Of a DNA stretch of 64,000 nucleotides, positions 1-8,031 are shown in pieces; positions within the stretch are counted from its first letter, which is position 1, and each line of letters opens with the position of its first letter. The notes beneath the pieces are model-generated. The model was not told where the DNA came from, did not search any database, and saw nothing but the letters and a program-made list of their open reading frames with translations. The stretch covers positions 128,073-192,072 of the forward strand of contig CAYXAA010000004.1 in assembly GCA_964462985.1 (NCBI GenBank), written 5' to 3'. The translations under genes were made by a program, and so were the position numbers. The DNA comes from CAYXAA01 sp964462985. GTDB lineage: Bacteria > Pseudomonadota > Alphaproteobacteria > Rhizobiales > Stappiaceae.

Positions 1-1003
1 CAATCTGGCGCAGGATGAGACGGGCAGCAGTACGGCCAATGCCATCGGGGGAGTTCCAGACCGAGGTCAGTGCAGGGGTCTGGTGGATGACGGCGTCGAT
101 ATCGTCGTAACCGCTGAGGGCGAGATCGCGGCCGGGTTCCAGCCCCTTGCGCTTCATCGCCTGGAAAATGCCGAGCGCGACGAGGTCGTTGAAGCCGACG
201 ACGGCGGTCGGGCGCGGTTCCTCCACGAGCAGTCGCGGCAGCACGGCACGTCCGTCGGCCTGGGTCATCAGCTCAGGAATGTCGAGTTGGCTGTTGGGGT
301 CGATCCCGGCCTCCTGGAGCGCCCGGCGCCAGCCGGCATTGCGGTCGCGGCCGGCCGAACTCTGGCGCCGACCGCCGACCATGGCGATCTGGCGGTGTCC
401 CTGCTCCAGCAGATGGCGGGTAACGGCGTAGGCGCCGGCGGCATCGTCGCCGCGCACGCTGGGCGCGGCGACGCCCTCGACGTCGCGGCACACCAGAGTG
501 ACCGCGATGCCGGCGCCAACGAGGCGATTGACCTCCTCCGGTGTGGTTCCGACGGAAGCGCAGAGCACAAGCCCATCGACCCTGTGTTGCAGCAAGGTGT
601 CGACGAAGGTGCGTTGGCGCTCGACGTCGTCGCGGTGATTGCAGATCAGAACGATCTGCTTCTCGCGGCCGAGTTCGTCTTCAAGGGCGCGGAAGATCTC
701 GGCGAAATAGGGATTGAGAATGTCGTGGACGGCGACGCCGATCATGTCGGAGCGCGCGGTACGCAGCGCTGCCGCGGAGCGGTTGTAGATGTAGCCGGCG
801 CTGGCCGCATGCTCCTTGATGCGACGGCGCGTCTCTTCGGCGACCAACGGCGAATCGCGCAGCGCCAGCGACACTGTGGCGGTCGACAGGTCGAGCGAGG
901 CGGCGATGTCGCCGAGGGTCAGCCGGCGGCCGGCGCGGCGCGCCTTGCCCGCTGCCCCTGGACGATCGCATGGGAGATCGTCGCGACTGGGAATGTCGGA
1001 CAT
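1..1003 (-). CDS. LacI-family transcriptional regulator (3' end cut off)
   Basis: Translating the minus strand from the ATG at 1003 gives an N-terminal LacI helix-turn-helix (LGDIAASLDLSTATVSLAL at about residues 28-46), then the periplasmic-binding-protein-like sensor domain (SDMIGVAVHDILNPYF, GFNDLVALG). The frame is open to the left edge, so the C-terminus lies outside the window. A purine-rich ribosome site (GAGAGG) precedes the ATG. It diverges from the dehydrogenase at 1088, and a perfect LacI-style palindrome lies between them, so autoregulation and control of that dehydrogenase are likely. The inducer is unknown; a sugar or sugar acid is typical for the family. Confidence 0.93.
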   Translation of the reverse strand, partial: MSDIPSRDDLPCDRPGAAGKARRAGRRLTLGDIAASLDLSTATVSLALRDSPLVAEETRRRIKEHAASAGYIYNRSAAALRTARSDMIGVAVHDILNPYFAEIFRALEDELGREKQIVLICNHRDDVERQRTFVDTLLQHRVDGLVLCASVGTTPEEVNRLVGAGIAVTLVCRDVEGVAAPSVRGDDAAGAYAVTRHLLEQGHRQIAMVGGRRQSSAGRDRNAGWRRALQEAGIDPNSQLDIPELMTQADGRAVLPRLLVEEPRPTAVVGFNDLVALGIFQAMKRKGLEPGRDLALSGYDDIDAVIHQTPALTSVWNSPDGIGRTAARLILRQI

Positions 1004-1017
1004 GTTGCCGCCTCTCT

Positions 1018-1031
1018 TTAAATCGATTTAA
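1018..1031. promoter_or_regulatory. LacI-type operator palindrome
   Basis: TTAAATCGATTTAA is a 14-bp perfect palindrome with the central CG typical of LacI-family operators. It sits 15 bp upstream of the lacI-type start and 57 bp upstream of the dehydrogenase start. Assigning it to the adjacent regulator is inference from position. Confidence 0.7.
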
Positions 1032-1087
1032 GTTTTGACGAGAACGGGCGCCGACGCAAGCGGCCCTGCAATTTCGGGAGGTCAATC

Positions 1088-1996
1088 ATGAGCGAGACGG
1101 CTCGCAAGCGGATCGGATTCATCGGCGTCGGTCTGATGGGGCATGGCATGGCGGCGAATATCGTGAAGAAGGGATATCCGCTTCGCGTGCTGGGACACAA
1201 GAACCGCGCGCCGGTCGAGGATCTCGTCGCAAAAGGCGCGGTGGAGGCACGGTCGCCAGCCGACCTGGCAGCGAACTGCGACATTGTCTTTCTCTGCGTT
1301 TCCGGCAGCCCGCAGGTCGAGGATCTGGTGCGGCGGGAAGACGGGCTGCTTGCGGGTGCGCATGAGGGGCTGATCGTGGTCGACTGCTCGACGTCCAACC
1401 CAGACTCCACACTCGCGCTCGCCGCCGAACTCGCGGCCAGAGGCGCGCGCATGGTTGACGCACCCTTGAGTCGGACGCCAAAAGAGGCGGTGGACGGCAC
1501 GCTCGACACCATGGTCGGCTGCGACTCGGCGACGCTTGCCGAGATCCGACCGGTGCTTTCCTGCTTTGCCACGAACATCGTGCACATTGGAAAGCTCGGC
1601 GACGGCCACAAGATGAAGCTCGTCAACAACTTCATCGCCGTCGGCTACGCCGCGCTCTACGGCGAGGCGCTCGCGGTGGCCGCCAAGGCAGGGCTGAGCA
1701 AGCACCAATTTCACGCCGTCATCGGGTCCGGGCGCATGGCGAATGGATTTTACGAGACCTACATGCGCTGGGTCATCGATCGCGACGAGAACGCACACCG
1801 CTTCTCGTTGAGAAACGCGCACAAGGACATGCGCTACATGGCGGACATGGCCAATGCCGCCGGCGCTGGCAATTTCATCGGCGCGACGGTGAAGAACTAT
1901 CTTTCGACCGCCGAGGCCAACGGGCACGGCGATGCCTACCTGCCGATGCTGTCCGACTGGATCGCTTCGCTGAATGGGGTGTCCCACGAGACCTGA
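1088..1996 (+). CDS. NAD(P)-dependent beta-hydroxyacid dehydrogenase (3-hydroxyisobutyrate dehydrogenase family)
   Basis: 302 aa, a normal family length. The Rossmann motif GFIGVGLMGHGMA is at about residues 10-22, the substrate-loop equivalent DAPLSRTPKEA near residue 125, and the catalytic lysine region GDGHKMKLVNNF near residue 173. Members oxidise 3-hydroxyisobutyrate, tartronate semialdehyde, glycerate or related hydroxyacids in the cytoplasm; the sequence does not fix the substrate. The substrate loop is DAPLSR rather than the common DAPVSGG, so the substrate may be non-standard. GGGAGG precedes the ATG. It is alone on its strand, divergent from the LacI regulator that probably controls it. 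Confidence 0.9.
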   Translation: MSETARKRIGFIGVGLMGHGMAANIVKKGYPLRVLGHKNRAPVEDLVAKGAVEARSPADLAANCDIVFLCVSGSPQVEDLVRREDGLLAGAHEGLIVVDCSTSNPDSTLALAAELAARGARMVDAPLSRTPKEAVDGTLDTMVGCDSATLAEIRPVLSCFATNIVHIGKLGDGHKMKLVNNFIAVGYAALYGEALAVAAKAGLSKHQFHAVIGSGRMANGFYETYMRWVIDRDENAHRFSLRNAHKDMRYMADMANAAGAGNFIGATVKNYLSTAEANGHGDAYLPMLSDWIASLNGVSHET

Positions 1997-2009
1997 CCCG
2001 GGGGCCGCC

Positions 2010-2948
2010 CTACTCCGCGGCCGCTGCGCCAACATCACCCTTCACCGCGCGCTCGCGGTAGAGAATGTAGAGGCCGGAGGCCACCACGACGGCGGCGCCG
2101 ACCAAAGTCCACATCCCAGGCACGTCGCCGAAGATGAAATAGCCGAGGCCGATCATCCAGACGATCTCGATATAGAGGAACGGCGCCAGCACTGGCGCGG
2201 CGGCGAGCCGATGTGCCTTGATCAGCAGGAAGTGGCCGATGCAGCCTAGGAAGCCGGTCGACAGCAGCAGAAGCCAGGTCTTCGGGCTGGCCGGGGTTAC
2301 CCATTCGGAGAATGCGAAAGGCGTGACGGCGAGCGTCGCCACCGCGGCGGAAATCACCAGCATGCCAACCGCGGAGTCGGTTGCCGCCAGCATGCGGGTG
2401 GTCAGCGCATAGAGCGCATAGGACGTCATGGCGGCGACCGAAAGGATTGCTGCCCAATGCATGCCGCCAAGACCGGGCCGCGTCACGATCAGAACGCCAA
2501 CGAAGCCGACGATGATTGCCGCCCAACGCCGGGGCCCTGCCCATTCGGCGAGCAGCGGACCGGCGAGCGCTGTCACCACGAAGGGCGCAGCGAACATGAT
2601 CGACATGGTCTCGGCGAGCTGCAGGTAGCGCACCGCGAAGAAATTGAACACCGTCGAACTGAGCAGGAAGACGGCGCGCAGCAATTGCAGACCCCAGCGC
2701 CGGCTGGTGAGCAACTGGGGCGTGCGCCAGATCCGGAACAGCACCAGCGCCAGGACGAGATGGGTGAAGAAGCGGCACCAGACGATCTGCAGGGCCGGCA
2801 ATTCATCGCCAAGATATTTCGCGGTAGCGTCGAGGCAGGCGAACAGGAAGAAGGCAACGGAGATCAGCAGGATGCCAAGCAGACGATCGCGCGCGGCCCG
2901 TTCGGCCGCCGAACCGACCGGTTCGTTCCGCGTTGCGTCCAAACTCAT
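2010..2948 (-). CDS. EamA/DMT-superfamily membrane transporter
   Basis: 312 aa from the ATG at 2948, which has AAGGCGG at good spacing; an in-frame GTG at 3008 would add 20 hydrophilic residues and is less likely. About ten hydrophobic helices in two EamA repeats are visible, starting LLGILLISVAFFLFACLDATAKYLG and ending in a basic tail (LYILYRERAVKG). DMT carriers usually export metabolites or amino acids from the inner membrane; the substrate is not predictable. It lies downstream of the MarR gene on the same strand, with a strong inverted repeat between them, which suggests MarR-controlled efflux. Confidence 0.88.
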   Translation of the reverse strand: MSLDATRNEPVGSAAERAARDRLLGILLISVAFFLFACLDATAKYLGDELPALQIVWCRFFTHLVLALVLFRIWRTPQLLTSRRWGLQLLRAVFLLSSTVFNFFAVRYLQLAETMSIMFAAPFVVTALAGPLLAEWAGPRRWAAIIVGFVGVLIVTRPGLGGMHWAAILSVAAMTSYALYALTTRMLAATDSAVGMLVISAAVATLAVTPFAFSEWVTPASPKTWLLLLSTGFLGCIGHFLLIKAHRLAAAPVLAPFLYIEIVWMIGLGYFIFGDVPGMWTLVGAAVVVASGLYILYRERAVKGDVGAAAAE

Positions 2949-3016
2949 AACCGCCTTGTCTTCGGATGGAAGGTGATCCCGGGTCGGGGTTTCTTCCCTC
3001 TGTCTCACCCGTTCTT

Positions 3017-3044
3017 GTTTGACTATCTGCCAGCATAGTCAAAC
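3017..3044. promoter_or_regulatory. Perfect inverted repeat, candidate MarR operator
   Basis: GTTTGACTAT and ATAGTCAAAC form perfect 10-bp arms around an 8-nt spacer, about 70 bp upstream of the EamA start and just downstream of the MarR gene. Neither side ends in a T-run, so an operator is more likely than a terminator. MarR binding is inferred. Confidence 0.6.
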
Positions 3045-3177
3045 ACCGGCTCGCCGCCACATGCAGATTGTGCAGGGCTGCCATGCGGCAGTGGGGCCAA
3101 ACGGCGGGATAGGCCTATACTTCCGCTAATTGGACACCTGGGCCCCATCCCCCGCCGGCTTTAATGGTGCGGACTGG

Positions 3178-3714
3178 TCAGACGACCTCAACCACCAAGG
3201 GTGGTTCTGCGTTCCTGTCGGGCCCCGCTTCTGCCGGGGCGGCGTCTATTTCCGGCTCAGCGTCGACATCCGGGTCGGGATCAATCGAAGCCGAAAGGTT
3301 CTTCTCGATCTGGCGCAGCAGCTTGCGCAGCTTCTTCCGATCCTTGTCATCGAGGCCGGCCAGCGCCTCGCGCTCGAGCCGTTTGCAGGCCTTGTCGACG
3401 GCTGCGATGCGCTCGCGGCCTTCGTCGGTCAAGAAAACACGAGCGAGACGACCGTCCGCTGCCGAGATTTCGCGGCGCAGCAGGCCCTGCGCCGAAAGCC
3501 GTGTCACCATCTTTGTGACCGTGGGCGGCTGGACGGCGAGGGCAAGAGCGAGTTGGCTCATGGTGCGGCCGTCCGCCTCGGACAGCACCTTGAGCACCGC
3601 CTCCTGGCCCGGATGCAGGCCGATGCGGGACAGGTGCACGCCCGAGCGCGCGCGCTGCGCCTTAGCGGCCTGCGCGAGACGGAAGGTGGCGCTCTTCTTG
3701 TAATTGAATGCCAT
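3178..3714 (-). CDS. MarR-family transcriptional regulator
   Basis: 178 aa. The winged helix-turn-helix is plain: MSQLALALAVQPPTVTKMV (helices 3-4, about residues 52-70) and the wing LLRREISAADGRLARVFLT. The C-terminal 35 residues are an acidic, proline- and alanine-rich tail (DPDPDVDAEPEIDAAP) not typical of MarR proteins. It sits between two quinone-reductase genes and an EamA exporter on one strand, a grouping that suggests response to a phenolic or redox-active compound. Ligand unknown. Confidence 0.9.
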   Translation of the reverse strand: MAFNYKKSATFRLAQAAKAQRARSGVHLSRIGLHPGQEAVLKVLSEADGRTMSQLALALAVQPPTVTKMVTRLSAQGLLRREISAADGRLARVFLTDEGRERIAAVDKACKRLEREALAGLDDKDRKKLRKLLRQIEKNLSASIDPDPDVDAEPEIDAAPAEAGPDRNAEPPLVVEVV

Positions 3715-3828
3715 GTAGACGACCTATCAGCGCCGCATGAAGAAATGATGACGTCTGCCGGGCCCGCGGCGAGATGTCAGCCCAACCGATCGCTGGTCGG
3801 TCGCCAACCCGCGATCCGGCCCGGAGGG

Positions 3829-4416
3829 CTAGAACCCGGCGAAGGTGCGGCGGACGCGATCGAGGAAGCGGGCGCGGTTCTCGGCCGAGACGCTGTCCAT
3901 CCTGTAAAGCGCGAGATACCGAGAGCGGCAGCGCGGGGCACAGAGGGCGCGAACGCCGCGCAGGATGGTCTTGCGGCCCGGCTCGCCGATCAGCTTGGAG
4001 AACAGCCACGGCGCACCACAGGTCGTGACCACGGCAATCTTGCGGATGTGCTGGAGTTTCGGTCGCATCGGCCTGGTCGCGGTCGGCATCTCGAAAGCGA
4101 CATGGGGAATGAAGACCCGATCGAACCAGCCCTTCAGCATGGCCGGCAGACCGTACCACCAGGTCGGATAGATGAAGACCAGCGCTTCGGCCCAGAACAG
4201 GGCGTCGAGATGGTCCTCGACCGGGCGGCGATTGATCTCCGGCTCGTGATAGAGGCGGCGCTCCTCGGCCGACATCACGGGATCGAAACCAGCGGCGTAG
4301 AGGTCGATGAGGCGATGCTCGTGGCCGGCGGCGCCGAGCCCTTCGATGACGGCATCGCGGAGTGCGGCGGCATAGCTCTCGGTACAGGGATGGCAGTGGA
4401 CAACGAGGACGTGCAT
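3829..4416 (-). CDS. Flavodoxin-fold NAD(P)H quinone reductase, copy 2
   Basis: 195 aa. The FMN/FAD loop region starts MHVLVVHCHPCTESY, followed by the family segment PTWWYGLPAMLKGWFDRV at about residues 88-105. This is the NQO/MdaB/KefF-type NAD(P)H oxidoreductase family, which performs two-electron reduction of quinones in the cytoplasm. The start at 4416 overlaps the stop of the upstream paralogue by one base (TGATG), so the pair is translationally coupled. A longer frame upstream exists but is the end of the paralogue in another frame. Confidence 0.88.
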   Translation of the reverse strand: MHVLVVHCHPCTESYAAALRDAVIEGLGAAGHEHRLIDLYAAGFDPVMSAEERRLYHEPEINRRPVEDHLDALFWAEALVFIYPTWWYGLPAMLKGWFDRVFIPHVAFEMPTATRPMRPKLQHIRKIAVVTTCGAPWLFSKLIGEPGRKTILRGVRALCAPRCRSRYLALYRMDSVSAENRARFLDRVRRTFAGF

Positions 4417-4997
4417 CAGAACCGTTCCAGCACCGTCCCGACGCGGTCGAGAAAAGCGGCACGGCTCTCGGGCGTCGAGCGATTCATGTCGTAATGAACG
4501 AGGTAGTGGAAGGGCGCGGTCGGCTTGACGACGGCGCGCAGCACCCGCTTCACCGCCTTGCGCGGCGGGTCGCCGACGATGAGTGCGCGCAGGCGAGACC
4601 CGCCGTAAGTGGTGATCGTCGCGACTTTCTTGATGTTGTGCAGGCAGGGCACGACCTTGCCGTTTTCCATGCGAAACGAGACACCGGGCAGGAAGACACG
4701 GTCGAAAAAGCCCTTCAGGATCGCCGGGTATCCGAAGTTCCACACCGGAAACACCAGCACCAGCGCTTCGGCTCGCTTCAGCCGCGCTATGTAGGGCGCG
4801 ACGGCGGCACGATCGTTTTCAAGATCATGATAGGCTAGGCGTTCGGCGCGTGTCAGGCGGGGATCGAAATCCTCGGCATAAAGATCGAGGTCATCGACGT
4901 CATGCCCGGCCCGCGCAAGCGCGCCCAGCACGCGGGCATGAAGCGCAGCGTGATAGGAGGTCTCGACCGGGTGAGCGTAAAGGACGAGGACGCGCAT
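4416..4997 (-). CDS. Flavodoxin-fold NAD(P)H quinone reductase, copy 1
   Basis: 193 aa, a clear paralogue of the next gene: MRVLVLYAHPVETSY at the N-terminus and FPVWNFGYPAILKGFFDRV at about residues 82-100. Predicted cytoplasmic flavoenzyme reducing quinones or aromatic nitro compounds with NAD(P)H. It is the first gene of the probable operon quinone reductase 1, quinone reductase 2, MarR, EamA. A 9-bp hairpin (5019-5045) lies 22 bases upstream of the ATG. The tandem copies differ enough that a recent duplication is unlikely. Confidence 0.88.
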   Translation of the reverse strand: MRVLVLYAHPVETSYHAALHARVLGALARAGHDVDDLDLYAEDFDPRLTRAERLAYHDLENDRAAVAPYIARLKRAEALVLVFPVWNFGYPAILKGFFDRVFLPGVSFRMENGKVVPCLHNIKKVATITTYGGSRLRALIVGDPPRKAVKRVLRAVVKPTAPFHYLVHYDMNRSTPESRAAFLDRVGTVLERF

Positions 4998-5313
4998 GGG
5001 TTATGGAGTGATGGGTTTGGTGGAGCGGAGCGCGGTCGCTCCACCCTCGGCCGTCGTCCTGGGCCGCGTGGGCCGCTGGCGCGTCGCGTGATCCAGGATC
5101 CAGCGACCAAGTCGCGCGTCAGCGAGTCCATAGGCCCGCGCAGGGCTCGTATCCGCTGGTCTTGGATTAAGGGTGGGCTGCGCCCACGAGTCTTGCACTG
5201 GGTTCTGGTTCACGCGATGCCGCTTCGCGGGACGCTGTCCTGGATGACGGCTAAGGCTGCCGTCACCCCAAACATTCGACGCATCGCGTGGACGCGCGTT
5301 CATCTCACCCCCC
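4998..5313. repeat. Gene-free stretch with dispersed-repeat character
   Basis: 316 bp without a credible gene. It holds a 9-bp inverted repeat at 5019-5045 (GGTGGAGCG / CGCTCCACC), a short hairpin at 5173-5187 (GTGGGC / GCCCAC) and segments such as GTGATCCAGGATCCAGCG and GTCCTGGATGACGGC. These resemble the interspersed palindromic elements with CCAGGATCCAGCG-like cores common in Rhizobiales intergenic DNA. That resemblance is from memory; copy number cannot be tested here. Confidence 0.4.
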
Positions 5314-6714
5314 TCACTGCGCCAGCCCTTTGAACAGGAACACTTTCTCGGACCGGTAGTCGTACGCAGGATCTTCCCACGCGATCATCTTGCCTGGATT
5401 GAGAAGGCCTTTCGGATCCGCCTCCCTCTTGAACGCGAGCTGGATTTCATCGGTCTGTTTCATCCCGCCCTCCTCCAGCGTGTAGCGGTGCGGGTTGAAG
5501 ATCGGGCAGCCGTGGTCCTCATGAATGCGGATGATTTCGTCGAGACGCTCTTCGGTGGTGTAGCGCACGATCGGCAGGCCGAAGCAGGTGATCCTGCCGT
5601 CGAAGCGGACGAACTCAAGGTGGCCGGGTACCTCGTCGCCGAGCAGTCGCGTCAGCGCCGCGACCTTCCCAACGTGGTCGGGGAAGGGATAGAGCACCTG
5701 GAGATAGGTGATTGTCGGGTCGACGCGCAGACCGCGAAGCGTGGTGTGGTTCCAGGCGAGCTCGTAGGCCGGCGGCAGGCCTTTCTTCTCCTCCACAGTC
5801 GCCGTATCCGAGCGGTACAGGATCTCGGCCTTGCGAAACCGCGCCGTGAAGGCGGCGAAGGCGGCCATGGCGAAGGGCGCGACCATCAACACGCAGACCG
5901 ACTGGTCTCGGCGGATCATCTTCTGGTGGCGCAGGAAATAGTCGTGCGGCACCGGTGCGGCGACCGGGGCGATTTCCTTGACAAGCAGCCCGTCCTCATT
6001 GCCGAGCGCGTCGGCAAAGCGAACGGCATCCATGAAATCGTCGAAGCCGACAAGGACATCGACCCAGTCGTAGGAGGCGGCGAGCGGCGTCTCGACTTCG
6101 AGAATAACGCCATTCGTGCCGTAGGCGTGCATGACCTTGTGAAGATCCTCTCCGGTCAGTTCCAGAACCCGGGGTGTCGCCTCCATGGTCGCGATCTTCA
6201 GCCTCAGGACGTTGCCGAGGTCGCGAAGGCCGCCCCAGTTGATAGAACCAACGCCGCCGGAGCCGCCGGCGATGAAGCCGCCAAGGGTTGCAGTGCGATA
6301 GGTCGAGGGATGGAGGCGCAACTCCTGGCCGGTGCTGCGAGTCTCGTCATCGACCGCGGACAGCACGGCACCAGCCTGCGAGCGCACGGTGCCGCGGCCG
6401 ATTTCCAGCACCTTGTTCATCTCGGCGAGGTTGAGCACCACGCCGCCCGACAACGGCATGGCCTGGCCGTAGTTGCCGGTACCGGCACCACGGGTCGTAA
6501 CCGGGACATCGTGCGCATAGCAGGTGGCGAGCACGCGCAACACCTCGTCTTCGGTCTTTGGCGTGACGACCAGATCAGCACTAACATGGTCGAGCTGGCG
6601 CTTCAGGACGGGCGAGTACCAGAAGAAGTCGCGGCTCTTCTGCCTGACGATCTGCGGGTTGTCCTCGATTGCGAGACCGGCGAGGTCTGCCTTCAACGCC
6701 GCAAGGTCCGTCAT
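5314..6714 (-). CDS. FAD-binding (GlcD/VAO-type) oxidoreductase, paralogue A
   Basis: 466 aa. An N-terminal PCMH/VAO FAD domain shows ADLVVTPKTEDEV and the FAD loop TRGAGTGNYGQA (about residues 74-85), with FIAGGSGGVGS further on; the C-terminal FAD-oxidase domain ends LLNPGK. Enzymes of this type oxidise 2-hydroxyacids and other small substrates, passing electrons to oxygen or the respiratory chain. It shares the blocks KSRDFFW(Y/F)SP, GTGNYGQA and WNHTTL with the gene at 14838. The start overlaps the upstream deaminase by four bases (ATGA). No membrane segment or Fe-S subunit is visible. Confidence 0.88.
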   Translation of the reverse strand: MTDLAALKADLAGLAIEDNPQIVRQKSRDFFWYSPVLKRQLDHVSADLVVTPKTEDEVLRVLATCYAHDVPVTTRGAGTGNYGQAMPLSGGVVLNLAEMNKVLEIGRGTVRSQAGAVLSAVDDETRSTGQELRLHPSTYRTATLGGFIAGGSGGVGSINWGGLRDLGNVLRLKIATMEATPRVLELTGEDLHKVMHAYGTNGVILEVETPLAASYDWVDVLVGFDDFMDAVRFADALGNEDGLLVKEIAPVAAPVPHDYFLRHQKMIRRDQSVCVLMVAPFAMAAFAAFTARFRKAEILYRSDTATVEEKKGLPPAYELAWNHTTLRGLRVDPTITYLQVLYPFPDHVGKVAALTRLLGDEVPGHLEFVRFDGRITCFGLPIVRYTTEERLDEIIRIHEDHGCPIFNPHRYTLEEGGMKQTDEIQLAFKREADPKGLLNPGKMIAWEDPAYDYRSEKVFLFKGLAQ

Positions 6715-8027
6715 CGCGTGGTCTCCATCAGGTCGTCGAGTTCGCGGTAGTCGGGCAGAGTGCGGTCGATCGGCCGGCCGCCGCGCAGGACGAGGCGCGG
6801 CCCGTGCGGGCGCGACAGCAGCTCGCTCCAGTTGCGGGCGCGGAACAGGAGCAGGTCCGCCGGACGATCCGGTACGATACGACCGAACTCAGGCCGGCCG
6901 ATCACTGCTGCAGGCGTCGTGGTCACCGTCCTGATCCAGTCGCCGATCGGATGATCGAGGTGCAGGATCCGCGTCGCCTGGGCATAGACCTCGACAAGAT
7001 CGAGGTCACCATAGGCGTAGAACGGGTCGCGGGTGTTGTCGGAAGCGACCGCGACGGGAATTCCGCGGGCCTTCATCTCGTGGAGCAGGGTGACGCCGCG
7101 CCAGCGCGGAGTGCGTCCAGCGCTCCGGTCCTGCAGGTACATGTTGCACATCGGTAGCGAGACGACGGCGATGCCGGCTTCGGCGACGAGGTCCATGGTA
7201 CGGTCGGCCTCGTCGGCGTCCTGGCGGGCCAGCGAGCAGCAGTGGCCGACGACGATGCGATTCTGGAACTTGTGGCGCAGGGCTGTCTGCGCGATGTGAC
7301 GCAGGCTTTGGGCCTGTGGGTCGGCGGTCTCGTCGACGTGAAAATCAAGCTCGAGGCCAAGATCGATCGCCCTGCGGAAGATGGCATCGAGATGCTGGTC
7401 GAGACGCGGCACCATATAGGTGACAGCGCCGAGAACCCCGCCGGCCTTAGCGACGCGCGCGGCGATCGAATCGAGAAATCCGTCTTCGAGGTCGAGACGG
7501 TCAATGCCGAAAAGGCAGGAGCCCTGGAGCTCGATCCGGCCCTTCCAAGTCTCGTGCATTTCCGTCAGGACTGGCCAGGAAATCCCATCCTGCGGCGGGA
7601 TGCTGTCGATATGGGTGCGGATCAGTACCGTACCGTGCACGTAAGCGGTGCGCAGCGCGAAATCCACGCGCCGGCGCACGTCCTCGGCGGACCAGTTGGC
7701 AGCGCGATCCTCTGCCACCGCCTGGAGCGCCCCCATGAAACTGCCGTCGGGATTAGGCTTGCGCGGCCAGATATGACCCTTGTCGAGATGGGTGTGCATG
7801 TCGACAAGACCAGGAAGGACGAGACCACCGTCGAGATCGACCACCGGCACGCCCTCTGGCCGCAGCGCTCCGGGCGGTGCGATTGCGGCGACGCGGCCAT
7901 GAGATAGGAACAAATCGCCACTGGCAAGGCCGTCGGCGTCGGCGACGAGATCCGCCCGGGCTATCGCCAACGGAATCGTCGCGGCCGTAAGGACCATGTC
8001 GCCGGCAGGCAACGCGGGAAATGGCAT
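6711..8027 (-). CDS. CodA-like amidohydrolase / deaminase
   Basis: 438 aa, amidohydrolase superfamily, cytosine-deaminase branch. Metal-site motifs: VDMHTHLDKGH (about residues 75-85), DFHVDETADPQ, GHCCSLA and ASDNTRDPFYAYG. In CodA these positions bind the metal and carry the catalytic Glu and Asp. Family members deaminate cytosine, isoguanine, isopropylammelide and similar rings. It sits between an FAD oxidase and a NitT/TauT-like ABC importer, so it probably acts on the imported ring. A substrate other than cytosine is quite possible. Confidence 0.85.
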   Translation of the reverse strand: MPFPALPAGDMVLTAATIPLAIARADLVADADGLASGDLFLSHGRVAAIAPPGALRPEGVPVVDLDGGLVLPGLVDMHTHLDKGHIWPRKPNPDGSFMGALQAVAEDRAANWSAEDVRRRVDFALRTAYVHGTVLIRTHIDSIPPQDGISWPVLTEMHETWKGRIELQGSCLFGIDRLDLEDGFLDSIAARVAKAGGVLGAVTYMVPRLDQHLDAIFRRAIDLGLELDFHVDETADPQAQSLRHIAQTALRHKFQNRIVVGHCCSLARQDADEADRTMDLVAEAGIAVVSLPMCNMYLQDRSAGRTPRWRGVTLLHEMKARGIPVAVASDNTRDPFYAYGDLDLVEVYAQATRILHLDHPIGDWIRTVTTTPAAVIGRPEFGRIVPDRPADLLLFRARNWSELLSRPHGPRLVLRGGRPIDRTLPDYRELDDLMETTR

Positions 8028-8031
8028 CGGC

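Noticed and set aside
83..1021. 312-codon plus-strand frame at the left edge
   Set aside because: It is the reverse of the LacI-family gene, whose HTH and sensor motifs are clear on the minus strand.
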